Positions 8,975 through 17,634 of a stretch of 39,185 nucleotides of DNA are shown piece by piece. This DNA comes from Alphaproteobacteria bacterium (GTDB taxonomy: Bacteria; Pseudomonadota; Alphaproteobacteria; Sphingomonadales; Sphingomonadaceae): the NCBI GenBank assembly GCA_003241875.1, contig QBLU01000014.1, forward strand, positions 1 to 39,185, given 5' to 3'. The notes beneath the pieces were generated by a model that saw nothing but the letters and a program-made list of their open reading frames with translations, had not been told where the DNA came from and made no database searches. Every line of letters begins with the position of its first letter. Positions within the stretch are counted from its first letter, which is position 1. The position numbers and the translations under genes were made by a program.

Positions 8975-9087
8975 CCCTCCCCCTTGCGGGGAGGGCGACT
9001 CGGCGCCAGCCGAGCGTTCCCGAACGCCGACGCGAGTGACCCCCACCCCGCTCGCTGCGCGAGTCGCCCTCCCCGCAAGGGGGAGGG
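8975..9087. repeat. 28-bp inverted repeat with nested hairpins
   Basis: Arms 8975-9002 and 9060-9087 are perfect 28-bp reverse complements around a 57-bp spacer. Each arm contains its own hairpin (8-bp C-rich/G-rich stem, CTTGC loop). It lies between mrcA (stop at 9091) and prfB, starting 3 bases past the mrcA stop, so it would fold in the mRNA 3' of mrcA. The two-inverted-palindromes plan is REPIN-like. No transposase is nearby. Confidence 0.85.
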
Positions 9088-9090
9088 CGT

Positions 9091-11502
9091 TCAGTAGATC
9101 CCGCCGGTATTCTTCATGAACTCGGCGTCGCTGCGCACCCGGCGGGTGGGACCGGCCTGCCCGGCCCCGGCGCCGGCCACCGTGCCGGTGCGGCGCGGCT
9201 CGCTGTCGGGCTTGAAGGCTTCCCAGATCACCGCGGCCTTGGCCTCGCTGGTCGGCCAGACGCCGAAGACGCGCTTGCCTGAACGGCGTTCGACGCGGAC
9301 CATGCGGACGCCGGGCGGAATGATGAAGGGCAGCTTGGGTGCGTCCTTCAACGCCGCCTTGCCGAAATCGAGCCAGATCGGCGCGGCGACGGTGCCGCCC
9401 TGGACATAGCCACCGAGATTGCGCGGGTTGTCGTAGCCGATATACAGCGCCGCCACGAGATCCTGGGTGCCGCCGACGAACCAGACATCCTTGGGGCCGC
9501 TGGTGGTGCCGGTCTTGCCGGCGAACGGGCGGTCGAGCGCCAGCATGCGGGTGCCGGTGCCGCGCTGCACGACGCCTTCCATCAGATGCACGGTCTGGAA
9601 GGCGGTGCGCGCGTCCATCACCTGTTTCGGCTTGCCGCCCGGACGCGGCATCGGCTCGCCGTTCCAGTCGGCGGCGGCGCAGCCCGGGCAGGAACGGTTG
9701 TCGCGGCGGAAGATGACCTTGCCGTCGCGGTCCTGCACCATGTCGATGGTCGAGGGTTCGAGCGCGCGGCCGGCGTTGAAGATCTGCGCATAGGCGTTGG
9801 TCAGCTTCATCACCGTCGTCTCGCCGGCGCCCAGCGCGATCGCCAGCACCGGCTGGTAGCTGCCGAGCCCCAGCGCCTTGGCCTGGGCGACGACCTTGTC
9901 CATGCCGGTGTTGTAGGCGACGCGGACGGTCATCAGGTTGCGCGATTGTTCGAGGCCCCAGCGCAAGGTCTGCGCCCCGGCGCCGCGCATGTTGCCGAAG
10001 TTGCGGAAGCATTTCTGGCCGAGGCTGCGGCTCTGGAAGACGCAATAGGGCGCATCTACGACGATCGACGACGGCGTGAAGCCATTGTCCATCGCCGTCG
10101 CATAGACGATCGGCTTGAAGGTGGAGCCCGGCTGGCGCTGGGCCTGGGTGGCGCGGTTGAAGCTTTGCGACCGCGCGTCGAAGCCGCCGACCATGGCCAG
10201 CACGCGGCCGGTGTGGGGATCCTCGACGACCATGCCGCCCGACACCTCGGGGGCCTGGCGCAGCGCATACGCGTTGCCCGACTTCACGACGGGAATGACG
10301 TCGCCGGGCCTGAGCGCCTGCCCCGCCGACGTCGCAGTACCCTTCAGCGGCAACGACGCGGCATAGCCCGGCAGGCTGCCCGTGCTGCCGTCGGCGAAAC
10401 CGATGGTCGAATCGGCGCCCGATTTCGACAGCACGACGGCCTTGCGCCAGTCCGGAAAGCCCGTCGACACCGCCGCCGACTGCAGCCGCCCCTGCCAGCC
10501 GTCGCCGATCTCGATCTGCGCCGGCGGCCCGCGCCAGGGGCGACCGCGTTCATAGCGCATGAAGCCGTTGCGCATGGCGTCCTCGGCGGCGATCTGCAGC
10601 CGCGGATCGACCGAGGTGCGGATCCACAGGCCGCCGCCATAGACGCTGTTGCGGCCGTCCTTTTCGGTTTCGCCGAACTTCGCCATCAGCGTGCGGCGCA
10701 CGTCCTCGACGAAATAATCCGAGGCGCGGGCCTGGGTGATGGCGCGGTTCGGCACCGCCACCAGCGCTTCCGCCGAGGCCGCGGCGCGCTCGGCGGCGGT
10801 GATATAGCCGTTGGCCTGCATCTGGCCGAGCACATAGTCGCGCCGCGCCACCGACCGGGCATTCTGGCTGACCGGGCTATAGGTGCTCGGCGCCTTGGGC
10901 AGGATGGCGAGATAGGCCATCTGGGCGAGATCGAGCTGGTTCGCCGGCTTGCCGAAATAGGCCTGTGCCGCCGCCTCGACCCCATAGGCGTTGCGGCCGA
11001 GGAAGATCTGGTTGAGGTAGAGCTCGAGAATTTGCTGCTTGGTGAAGGTCGCCTCGATGCGGCGGGCGAGGATCGCCTCGCGCAGCTTGCGACTGTAGGT
11101 GACCTCGTTGCCGATCAGGCTTTTCGCCACCTGCTGGGTGATCGTCGACGCACCGACCGGGCGGCGACCGGTGAACTGCGATTCGATGTTGGTGAACACC
11201 GCCGCCAGGATGCCCTGATAGTCGAGCCCGCCGTGTTCGAAGAAGGTCTTGTCCTCCGCCGAGATATAGGCCTCCACGAGCTTTCGCGGAATTTCGTTGT
11301 ACGGCAGGTAGATGCGGCGTTCACGGGTGAAATTGGCGACGATCTCGCCATTGATGTCGCGGACTGTCGACGGCAGCGCCGGGGCGAACTGCGCCAGCGC
11401 GGCCTCGTCGGGCAGATCCTTCATCGCCGACCAGAACAGCGCCGCCACCGCGAACGCCATCACGACAAGTCCGGCCCCGCCGAAAATCAACCAACGCCGC
11501 AT
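9091..11502 (-). CDS. mrcA: Penicillin-binding protein 1A
   Basis: Bifunctional class A peptidoglycan synthase at the inner membrane: polymerises lipid II and cross-links the stem peptides. The 803-residue protein has an N-terminal membrane anchor (about 4-26), a GT51 glycosyltransferase domain (EDKTFF at 83-88 with the catalytic Glu; GASTITQQ at 117-124), an OB-like insertion, and a transpeptidase domain with STFK at 460-463 (active Ser460), SRN at 520-522 and KTGTT at 663-667. The start at MRRWLIFGG is chosen because it puts the anchor at the very N-terminus; a longer frame to 11571 would overlap the amidase. It follows the amidase on the same strand, a common alphaproteobacterial order of cell-wall genes. 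Confidence 0.95.
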   Translation of the reverse strand: MRRWLIFGGAGLVVMAFAVAALFWSAMKDLPDEAALAQFAPALPSTVRDINGEIVANFTRERRIYLPYNEIPRKLVEAYISAEDKTFFEHGGLDYQGILAAVFTNIESQFTGRRPVGASTITQQVAKSLIGNEVTYSRKLREAILARRIEATFTKQQILELYLNQIFLGRNAYGVEAAAQAYFGKPANQLDLAQMAYLAILPKAPSTYSPVSQNARSVARRDYVLGQMQANGYITAAERAAASAEALVAVPNRAITQARASDYFVEDVRRTLMAKFGETEKDGRNSVYGGGLWIRTSVDPRLQIAAEDAMRNGFMRYERGRPWRGPPAQIEIGDGWQGRLQSAAVSTGFPDWRKAVVLSKSGADSTIGFADGSTGSLPGYAASLPLKGTATSAGQALRPGDVIPVVKSGNAYALRQAPEVSGGMVVEDPHTGRVLAMVGGFDARSQSFNRATQAQRQPGSTFKPIVYATAMDNGFTPSSIVVDAPYCVFQSRSLGQKCFRNFGNMRGAGAQTLRWGLEQSRNLMTVRVAYNTGMDKVVAQAKALGLGSYQPVLAIALGAGETTVMKLTNAYAQIFNAGRALEPSTIDMVQDRDGKVIFRRDNRSCPGCAAADWNGEPMPRPGGKPKQVMDARTAFQTVHLMEGVVQRGTGTRMLALDRPFAGKTGTTSGPKDVWFVGGTQDLVAALYIGYDNPRNLGGYVQGGTVAAPIWLDFGKAALKDAPKLPFIIPPGVRMVRVERRSGKRVFGVWPTSEAKAAVIWEAFKPDSEPRRTGTVAGAGAGQAGPTRRVRSDAEFMKNTGGIY

Positions 11503-11567
11503 TGTCACTCCAGCTTCGACGCCTCCGATAGCCGCTGGGACGGCGGGAGGGAAGCGCGGTCGTGACC

Positions 11568-12983
11568 TCAATTCCCGAGCAGGTGGCGTTCGATGGCCCG
11601 GGCAACGCCGGCGGCAACGCGCTTGCGCCCGGCGGCGGAGAACAGCAGCGCGGCGTCGTCGGTGTTGGTGACATAGCCGGTTTCGAGCAGCACCGAGGGC
11701 ACGTCGGGCGCCTTCAGCACAAGGAAGCCGGCGAAATGGTGGAACTCGCCGCGGAACTTGATGCGGTCGGACAGCTCGTCCTGCAGCGTTTCGGCAAAGG
11801 CGACCGAGACATTGCCGGTGGCGCGGCGCGACAGGTCGATCATGATGTCGCCGACATCGGGCGCCTCGACGCCGAGATTGACCCCGCCGATGATGTCGGC
11901 CTTGTTTTCGCGCGCCGCCAGCCGCGCCGCGACGGCGTCGGAAGCGACCGACGACAGGGTATAGACGCTGGCACCGCGGGCCTGGCTGTTGGGGGCGCTG
12001 TCGGCGTGGATCGACACGAACAGGTCGGCGCGGGCCAATTGGGCGATCTTGACCCGGCCGCCCAGGGGAATGAAGCGATCGTCGTCGCGGGTGAGCCGGA
12101 CATCGACCTTGCCCCGGCGCCGCAATGCCGCCGCCGTGGCGCGGGCGATGGCGAGGGTCACGTCCTTTTCATAGCCGCCGTTGACGCTGATCGCGCCGAC
12201 ATCCTTGCCGCCATGGCCGGCATCAATGACGACGAGCGGCCGGCTGCCGTTGCGCGGCCGGACACCGCCGGTGCGCCGCTGGGGCGATGCCGGCTGCGGC
12301 GGGATCGCCAGCGGGATATCGGCGGTGGCATTGGTGGTCCGGGCGGGCGGCGGCTGGATCGGCTGCGGCGCCGGCGTTGCGGGCGTGGTGGTTGCGGGCG
12401 GAGCCGCTACCGGCGCGACCGTTGCAGGCGGGGTGCCGCGCGTCTGGAACATGTCCTGCGGCAGTTCGAACACCGGGGCGGTCGGGGCTGCCGGCGACGG
12501 GACATTGGTCCGCGCCGCGGCCGATGGCGGCCCGCCCGACACGACCGGCAGCGGCCGCCGGCCGCGCGCCACCGCGGCCGCGAAGTCGGCGTCGCCGATG
12601 CGGCGCAGGGTCAGCGTCAGCCCGGTGGCGCTGTTGCGGGCCGTGACGATCTCCAGCGGCCCCGCCAGCTCGATGACCAGCCGCGCGATGCCTGGCGAGA
12701 ACATCGCCGCGCGCAGCCGGGTGACGCTGCCGGCGCCATCGGCAACGAGCGGCGCATCGAGCACCGCCGGCAGGTCGACAACGAGGCGGCGCGGGCCATC
12801 GAGGGCGAACTGGTGGGCGACGGCGGGCGGGCCGTCTGCAGCGATGGTGACGACGCCGGGCGTCGCCGCGAGCCCCGTCAGCCGCGCTGCCAGCACGGGA
12901 GACGGCAGCAACATCAGGAGGATCAGCAGGATCAGCCGGTGGCGCACGCCCCGATCGATACGGGGGTACCGCCGCGGCTGCAA
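11568..12983 (-). CDS. N-acetylmuramoyl-L-alanine amidase (AMIN + Amidase_3)
   Basis: Periplasmic zinc amidase of the AmiA/B/C class that cuts the bond between MurNAc and L-alanine, mainly for daughter-cell separation. With the TTG start it has 471 residues: a signal peptide (about 13-33), an AMIN septal-targeting domain (about 35-130), a long Pro/Ala/Thr linker (about 145-245) and the catalytic Amidase_3 domain. Zinc and catalytic residues visible are His257 in IDAGHGGKD, Glu272, His326 in SIHAD and Glu434 in LLETGYVTN. TTG at 12983 has a GAGG ribosome site 8 nt away; GTG at 12947 would give a more compact signal peptide and is the alternative. It begins 10 bases after eno. The product is of the AmiC type; I leave the symbol open. 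Confidence 0.92.
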   Translation of the reverse strand: MQPRRYPRIDRGVRHRLILLILLMLLPSPVLAARLTGLAATPGVVTIAADGPPAVAHQFALDGPRRLVVDLPAVLDAPLVADGAGSVTRLRAAMFSPGIARLVIELAGPLEIVTARNSATGLTLTLRRIGDADFAAAVARGRRPLPVVSGGPPSAAARTNVPSPAAPTAPVFELPQDMFQTRGTPPATVAPVAAPPATTTPATPAPQPIQPPPARTTNATADIPLAIPPQPASPQRRTGGVRPRNGSRPLVVIDAGHGGKDVGAISVNGGYEKDVTLAIARATAAALRRRGKVDVRLTRDDDRFIPLGGRVKIAQLARADLFVSIHADSAPNSQARGASVYTLSSVASDAVAARLAARENKADIIGGVNLGVEAPDVGDIMIDLSRRATGNVSVAFAETLQDELSDRIKFRGEFHHFAGFLVLKAPDVPSVLLETGYVTNTDDAALLFSAAGRKRVAAGVARAIERHLLGN

Positions 12984-12993
12984 CCGCCCCGCC

Positions 12994-14456
<1,463 letters not shown>

Positions 14457-14885
14457 ATGGCGGAAGAATATCAGACCCAGTGGCAGCCGACCGATGACGC
14501 CGGCTTTACCGACGCACAGGATTTCGGCTCGCAGCGGCAACCCAAGGCCTCGATGGCCCAGGGCCTCGTCGGCGGCGCCCGCAACAAGCTGTTCGCGCTC
14601 GCCGATGACGGCAAGTCGGAACTGGCGCGCAGCATCGACGGCATCGTCGTCATGGTCCGCGAACTCGCCGACAAGGCCGAAGCCGTCGGTGGGCCCGTTG
14701 CCAGCTATGCCCGCCAGGCCGCCGATGCGATCGGCGACATCCAGCAGACCATCCGCGACAAGCCGGTCGACGAGTTGATCGAGGAAGGCCGCGACCTCGT
14801 TCGCAGCTCGCCCGGTCTGGCGATCGGAATCGCTGTCGTGGCCGGTTTCATCGGTGCGCGGCTGGTCAAAGCCGGAAGTCGCTGA
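14457..14885 (+). CDS. Small membrane-anchored protein, YqjD/ElaB-like architecture
   Basis: A 142-residue protein: a polar, Gln/Asp-rich N-terminus, a long amphipathic helical stretch (about 40-110) and a single C-terminal hydrophobic segment (about 117-135) ending in Lys-Ala-Gly-Ser-Arg. This plan resembles the DUF883 (ElaB/YqjD) tail-anchored proteins that in E. coli bind ribosomes at the membrane in stationary phase, but the usual C-terminal arginine signature is only partly present, so the family link is inference. Start at MAEEYQTQ is backed by a ribosome site; the frame extends further upstream without support. It is first of three genes separated by 1-2 bases, an evident operon. Confidence 0.75.
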   Translation: MAEEYQTQWQPTDDAGFTDAQDFGSQRQPKASMAQGLVGGARNKLFALADDGKSELARSIDGIVVMVRELADKAEAVGGPVASYARQAADAIGDIQQTIRDKPVDELIEEGRDLVRSSPGLAIGIAVVAGFIGARLVKAGSR

Positions 14886-14887
14886 CA

Positions 14888-15322
14888 ATGTCGGATGCGC
14901 AACCGATGGCCACCCTGCCTGCGGTCGAAACAGGCAGTGAGGATATGGCAAGCAAGGACTCGCTTGGACAACTGACGGTCCGTCTCGTCGACGATGTCGT
15001 CCATCTCGTCCGCACCGAACTGCGTCTCGCCCGCACCGAGATTCAGGAAGCGTTCAGCCAGGCGCTGATGGCAGTCGGCGCGGTTGCCGCCGGCGGCATG
15101 ATCGCATCGCTGGCGCTGCTGTGCCTGCTCGTTGCCGGCATCGCGGCGCTGGCAAAGAGCGTCGGCATCGTCGCAGCAGCGTTGATCGTTGCCGCCATCG
15201 TGGCGATAATCGGGGCGATATTGATTTTTGTCGGCATCGGCATGTTGAAGAAAATCGAGCTTGCGCCAAAGCGCACGGTCGCCAATCTGAAGCGCGATGT
15301 CGAAACGTTGAAGGGAGATTGA
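14888..15322 (+). CDS. Phage holin family / DUF1469 (YqjE-like) membrane protein
   Basis: A 144-residue protein with two central transmembrane helices (about 61-89 and 93-115) between a basic amphipathic N-terminal helix and a short basic C-terminal tail (AKKIELAPKRT-like end). The pattern VRLVDDVVHLVRTELRLARTE followed by paired helices is that of the holin-X/DUF1469 family, whose E. coli relative YqjE is encoded between yqjD and yqjK. Despite the name there is no sign of prophage origin. It starts 2 bases after the previous stop and ends 1 base before the next ATG, so the three proteins are probably made together. Confidence 0.82.
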   Translation: MSDAQPMATLPAVETGSEDMASKDSLGQLTVRLVDDVVHLVRTELRLARTEIQEAFSQALMAVGAVAAGGMIASLALLCLLVAGIAALAKSVGIVAAALIVAAIVAIIGAILIFVGIGMLKKIELAPKRTVANLKRDVETLKGD

Positions 15323-15323
15323 A

Positions 15324-15971
15324 ATGGCAGCCGATCCGGTAGAGAGCGTCGCCGCAGACGCCGAGGACGCTCGCACCCGCATCGCCTCGACCATCGACGA
15401 GATCCAGGACCGGCTCGACCCGCGTCGGATCGTCGGCGATGCAATGGACAAGGTGACGGGCGGCAGCCGCCAGCTCGTCGGCCAAGCCAAGACGGCAGCA
15501 CAATCGCATCCGCTGGCTATCGCTGCCGCGGTCGCGGCCATCGGCGTTGCGCTGCTGGCGCGTCGCAAGCTGGCCCGGGCCAGGGTCAACCTGGGCGACG
15601 GCCTCGGCGATTATACCGACTATGACGATGGCTTTGGCTATGACGCCGGCAAAGCGCCGCGCGCCTATGGCGACGAGATCGACGACGATGACGACACACC
15701 GCCGCGGCCGGCTCGCCAGCAGGTGCTGCCATCAGCGACCGGCAGCGTTTCTGACAATCCGCTGGTGTCGATCGTGCTGGGGCTCGCCGCCGGTGCAGCG
15801 CTGGGTGCGTTGTTCCCGTCGACGGAGGCCGAACGCCGCGCGCTGGGTGACACCGGCGCCAGGCTCGGGGCCGCGGCACGCGCTGCCGCCCGCCGGGCTT
15901 CGGACGAACTCGACGCCCATGGCCTGTCGGTCGACACCGTCCGCGCCCGCGCCAGGCGGCGCAAGCGGTGA
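15324..15971 (+). CDS. DUF3618 domain protein
   Basis: A 215-residue protein. The N-terminal part has the DUF3618 pattern (DAEDARTRIASTIDEIQDRLDP at about 12-34, written here only as a region) followed by a hydrophobic helix near 62-78, an acidic low-complexity middle (DDDDD near 118-123), a second hydrophobic helix near 145-165 and an Arg/Ala-rich C-terminus. Third gene of the tight operon beginning at 14457. Function unknown; such proteins are often grouped with envelope-stress or general stress regulons in alphaproteobacteria, which is inference here. Confidence 0.8.
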   Translation: MAADPVESVAADAEDARTRIASTIDEIQDRLDPRRIVGDAMDKVTGGSRQLVGQAKTAAQSHPLAIAAAVAAIGVALLARRKLARARVNLGDGLGDYTDYDDGFGYDAGKAPRAYGDEIDDDDDTPPRPARQQVLPSATGSVSDNPLVSIVLGLAAGAALGALFPSTEAERRALGDTGARLGAAARAAARRASDELDAHGLSVDTVRARARRRKR

Positions 15972-16049
15972 TGGATGCGGCACGCGACGAGATGAAGGGC
16001 TGACCCGCGTCAGCAACCGTTCAGCCATCAACTCGTAAGAACGTACAGC

Positions 16050-16087
16050 GGCCCGGCACGGCAACCCCCAGGTTGACGTGCCGGGCC
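16050..16087 (+). terminator. Strong long hairpin between DUF3618 gene and mlaC-like gene
   Basis: An 11-bp perfect GC-rich stem (16050-16060 with 16077-16087), a one-base mismatch, then 5 more pairs (16062-16066 with 16071-16075) closing on a 4-nt loop CCCA. It lies 78 nt after the DUF3618 stop and ends 9 nt before the ribosome site of the next gene. There is no T-run, so it may be a Rho-assisted terminator, an mRNA-stabilising 3' end, or a 5' leader structure for the mlaC-like gene. Confidence 0.65.
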
Positions 16088-16108
16088 GGTCTGTTCAGGA
16101 GTATGACG

Positions 16109-16759
16109 ATGAAGTTCAAGACCCTTGCCGCCGCCGCCGTTGCGATCAGCCTGTCGCCCCTGGCGCTGGCGATGCCCGCCCATGCGCAGGTCGCGGCCGC
16201 GCCGGCCAATGCCGGTGACCCCGCCGCCCGTGTCTTTGTCGAAACGCTGGCCAATGATGCCTTTGGCGTGCTGCGCGACAAGTCGCTGTCGAAGACCGCG
16301 GGCCGCGCCAAGTTCCGCACCATGCTGCAGCAGAATGTGGCGCTGCAGGATATCGGCAACCGCCTGATCCGTCGCCACCGCGCCACCATCACGCCGGCGC
16401 AGTACACCGCCTATCAGCAGGCGTTGCCCGAATTCGTGCTCAATGCCTATGCCGACCGGCTGTACGATTATTCGGACGCCAGCATCACCGTCCTTCGCAC
16501 CGTCGCACGCGGGCCGATGACCGACGTCTACACCCGCGTCACCCGGCCTGGCGCCCAGCCCATCGACGCGATCTGGCAGGTGAAGAAGACCCCCGCCGGC
16601 AAGAACGTCATCAACAACCTGACCGTCCAGGGCATCAACCTGTCGCTGACGCAGGAAGCCGATTTCAATGCCTATGTGCAGAAGAACGGCTTTGACGCGC
16701 TGGTCGCGTTCCTGAAGAGCGCCAATTCCAAGGCGCTGGCGACGAGGACGGCAGGCTGA
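16109..16759 (+). CDS. MlaC/Ttg2D family periplasmic phospholipid-binding protein
   Basis: A 216-residue protein with a signal peptide (MKFKTLAAAAVAISLSPLAL..., cleavage probably after AHA at about 25) and the MlaC fold pattern: FRTMLQQNVALQDIGN, YQQALPEFVLNAYADRLYDY, then VYTRVTRP and a C-terminal FNAYVQKNGFDALVAFL helix. In the Mla pathway MlaC ferries phospholipid between outer and inner membrane. The start is set by the ribosome site: AGGAG at 16097-16101 is 7 nt from the ATG at 16109 but only 1 nt from the ATG at 16103. No mlaA, B, D, E or F is in the window, so this is a stand-alone homologue and its partner is unknown. It overlaps the carbonic anhydrase gene at its stop. Confidence 0.85.
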   Translation: MKFKTLAAAAVAISLSPLALAMPAHAQVAAAPANAGDPAARVFVETLANDAFGVLRDKSLSKTAGRAKFRTMLQQNVALQDIGNRLIRRHRATITPAQYTAYQQALPEFVLNAYADRLYDYSDASITVLRTVARGPMTDVYTRVTRPGAQPIDAIWQVKKTPAGKNVINNLTVQGINLSLTQEADFNAYVQKNGFDALVAFLKSANSKALATRTAG

Positions 16760-17319
16760 CCAGTCGCATCGAGATCGCCGAAACGGCCTTCGTCCACCCC
16801 TCGGCGCAGCTGTATGGGCACGTCAGCGTGGGCGAAGGCGCGTCGGTCTGGTGCAATGCCGTGGTCCGGTCCGAAACAGCGCATGTCGAGATCGGGGCGT
16901 TCGCCAATGTCCAGGATTTCGTGATGATCCACACCGATCCCGGCCGGCCGGTCGTGGTCGGTGCCTATAGCTCGATTACCCACCACGCGACTCTGCACGC
17001 CTGCACGATCGGCGACCATTGCCTCGTCGGCATCAACGCGACGATCTACAATGGCGCCGTCATCGGCAGCGGCTCGATCGTCGGACAGCACGCCTATGTG
17101 AAAGACGGGACCGTCGTTCCGCCCAATTCGATCGTCGTCGGGTCGCCGGCGACGGTCATCCGCACCAAGGACAACCGGCTGCCGAACCGCATCAACGCCG
17201 AATTCTATGCGCTGAACGGCGCCGCCTACAAACGCGGCGACCATCGCGCCTGGGACGGCCCGGCGTTCGAGACCTGGTTCGGCGACATGATGAAGCGGCT
17301 GGCGGGCGAATATTCCTAG
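16756..17319 (+). CDS. Gamma-carbonic anhydrase family protein, apparent CTG start
   Basis: Left-handed beta-helix protein of 187 residues, cytoplasmic, trimeric in the family; carbonic anhydrase or a related metal-binding role. Hexapeptide repeats run from HPSAQLYGHVSVGEGASVW to about residue 140. Candidate zinc histidines are in VMIHTD and SITHHATLHAC. No ATG, GTG or TTG exists in frame before GTG at 16828, which would delete the first coil (HPSAQLYGHVSVG). Instead CTG at 16756 overlaps the previous stop as CTGA, is preceded by GAGG at 8 nt, and gives a natural N-terminus MTSRIEIAET. I therefore call CTG, with 16828 as fallback. Third-position GC bias supports coding from 16756. Confidence 0.8.
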   Translation: MTSRIEIAETAFVHPSAQLYGHVSVGEGASVWCNAVVRSETAHVEIGAFANVQDFVMIHTDPGRPVVVGAYSSITHHATLHACTIGDHCLVGINATIYNGAVIGSGSIVGQHAYVKDGTVVPPNSIVVGSPATVIRTKDNRLPNRINAEFYALNGAAYKRGDHRAWDGPAFETWFGDMMKRLAGEYS

Positions 17320-17352
17320 AGTTTTGCGGCGCGCGCAGGTACACGCGCGGCG

Positions 17353-17574
17353 ATGGATACCAAGCTGCATCTCGTTTTCGGCGGCCGCGTCAGCGACCCC
17401 CAGACCCTCGACTTCATCGAGCCCGGCGCCCTCGACGTGGTCGGCATCTTTCCCGACTATGCCAGCGCCGAAGCCGCCTGGCGCGCCAATGCCCAGCGCA
17501 CGGTCGACGACGCGACGATGAAATATGTCGTCGTCCACCTGCATCGCATGCTCGAGCCGGCCAAGCTCGCCTAG
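17353..17574 (+). CDS. DUF4170 domain protein
   Basis: A 73-residue cytoplasmic protein matching the DUF4170 pattern: LHLVFGGRV at the start, IFPDYASAEAAWRANAQRTVDDA in the middle and YVVVHLHRMLEP at the end. The family is short, mostly alphaproteobacterial, and without a known function. It lies 33 nt after the carbonic anhydrase gene and 60 nt before the acyl-CoA ligase. No RBS of note; the start MDTKLHL fits the family length. Confidence 0.82.
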   Translation: MDTKLHLVFGGRVSDPQTLDFIEPGALDVVGIFPDYASAEAAWRANAQRTVDDATMKYVVVHLHRMLEPAKLA

Positions 17575-17634
17575 CCTATTGGGCGGGATTGTCTTGCCGT
17601 CCTCTCGCCCTAGAGTGGCGCCGGGGAGATGACG

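Noticed and set aside
9586-11565. 659-residue plus-strand open frame over mrcA
   Set aside because: Antisense shadow: the minus strand encodes complete PBP1A with all motifs; the plus frame is Arg/Ala/Gly/His-rich low-complexity sequence with no domain.
14888-15322. Prophage remnant, because of the holin-family protein
   Set aside because: The protein is of the chromosomal DUF1469/YqjE type, sits in a small-membrane-protein operon, and there is no lysin, integrase or structural phage gene nearby.
15640-15700. Acidic low-complexity coding repeat in the DUF3618 gene as a DNA repeat
   Set aside because: A run of Asp codons only; too short and irregular for a tandem repeat.
16828-17319. GTG start for the gamma-carbonic anhydrase gene
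   Set aside because: It would remove the first beta-helix coil and leaves a 68-base gap that clearly codes in the same frame; CTG at 16756 explains the data better.
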